In this document: positions 11,749 through 11,751 of the stretch, piece after piece
How the letters are laid out: every line of letters begins with the position of its first letter
Position numbering within the stretch: position 1 is the stretch's first letter
Source of the DNA: Planctomycetaceae bacterium
Lineage (GTDB): Bacteria; Planctomycetota; Planctomycetia; Pirellulales; Thermoguttaceae
Length of the DNA stretch: 11,751 bases
Assembly (NCBI GenBank): GCA_031259095.1
Contig: JAIRLW010000355.1
Coordinates: forward strand, 1-11,751
Direction: 5' to 3'
The notes under the pieces: model-generated
Told to the model about the DNA's origin: nothing
The model's database searches: none
The model's input: the letters and a program-made list of their open reading frames with translations, nothing else
Made by a program: the position numbers and the translations under genes

Positions 11749-11751
11749 TAT

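Larger units (their letters stand above)
10933..11751. other. 820-bp non-coding region rich in palindromes
   Basis: No coding region can be supported. It holds, in order, an AT-only imperfect stem after rpsR (AATTAATTAA near 10964, TTAGTTAATT near 10983), a MITE-like element (10986-11144), a 14-bp inverted repeat (11166-11263), a double-hairpin repeat copy (11305-11393), an AT-rich repeat copy (11482-11545), a triple-hairpin cluster (11618-11695) and a Shine-Dalgarno-like site at the edge. A 121-codon minus-strand frame over 10986-11351 crosses several of these palindromes and has no family look. Confidence 0.65.

Overview
The window looks like a piece of a low-GC planctomycete (Planctomycetota) chromosome. 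This is inferred from three proteins. The primary sigma factor has the planctomycete layout, with a long basic spacer between regions 1.2 and 2. SecD and SecF are fused into one 1152-residue protein with a long Ser/Thr/Pro/Glu-rich N-terminal arm. bS18 carries a basic N-terminal extension. LpxA shows a lipid A-making, diderm cell. The AT-rich, gene-sparse spacers resemble those of host- or gut-associated members, but that last point is a guess.

Layout. 1-715: a possible 3' gene end, a possible truncated gene start, and a spacer with nonamer and heptamer repeats. 716-1594 (+): lpxA, followed by a good hairpin-plus-T terminator. 1702-1918 (-): a broken small gene, too short for ordinary ORF calling. 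2132-3571 (-): gltD. 3572-4433: an 860-bp spacer with a palindromic repeat, a GC-richer islet and a promoter-like site over an inverted repeat. 4452-6098 (+): rpoD-type sigma factor. 6131-9589 (-): secDF, convergent with rpoD. 9756-10136 (-): yajC, very likely in one operon with secDF. 10137-10656: a spacer with a 33-bp perfect inverted repeat and a leader hairpin. 10657-10932 (+): rpsR. 10933-11751: 820 bp without a gene but full of palindromic elements, ending in a Shine-Dalgarno-like AGGAG for a gene probably just beyond the window.

The genes are housekeeping: outer-membrane lipid A synthesis, glutamate synthesis, transcription initiation, Sec-dependent protein export and translation. Only yajC and secDF clearly work together.

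The unusual content is intergenic. At least four families of short repeats or palindromes can be recognised, three of them by two or more related copies in the window: (a) arrays of a 9-bp unit GGGACNNTA, once in a G-quadruplex-compatible form and once as a perfect 33-bp inverted repeat, with a shared ~50-bp flank; (b) a 159-bp MITE-like element with 26-bp terminal inverted repeats whose tip matches the flank of family (a); (c) a double-hairpin repeat built on CGTCCC/GGGACG; (d) an AT-rich repeat containing an 18-bp exact match. I found no CRISPR array, tRNA, rRNA, transposase gene, defence system or biosynthetic cluster. The best candidate for something undescribed is the set of non-autonomous repeats.
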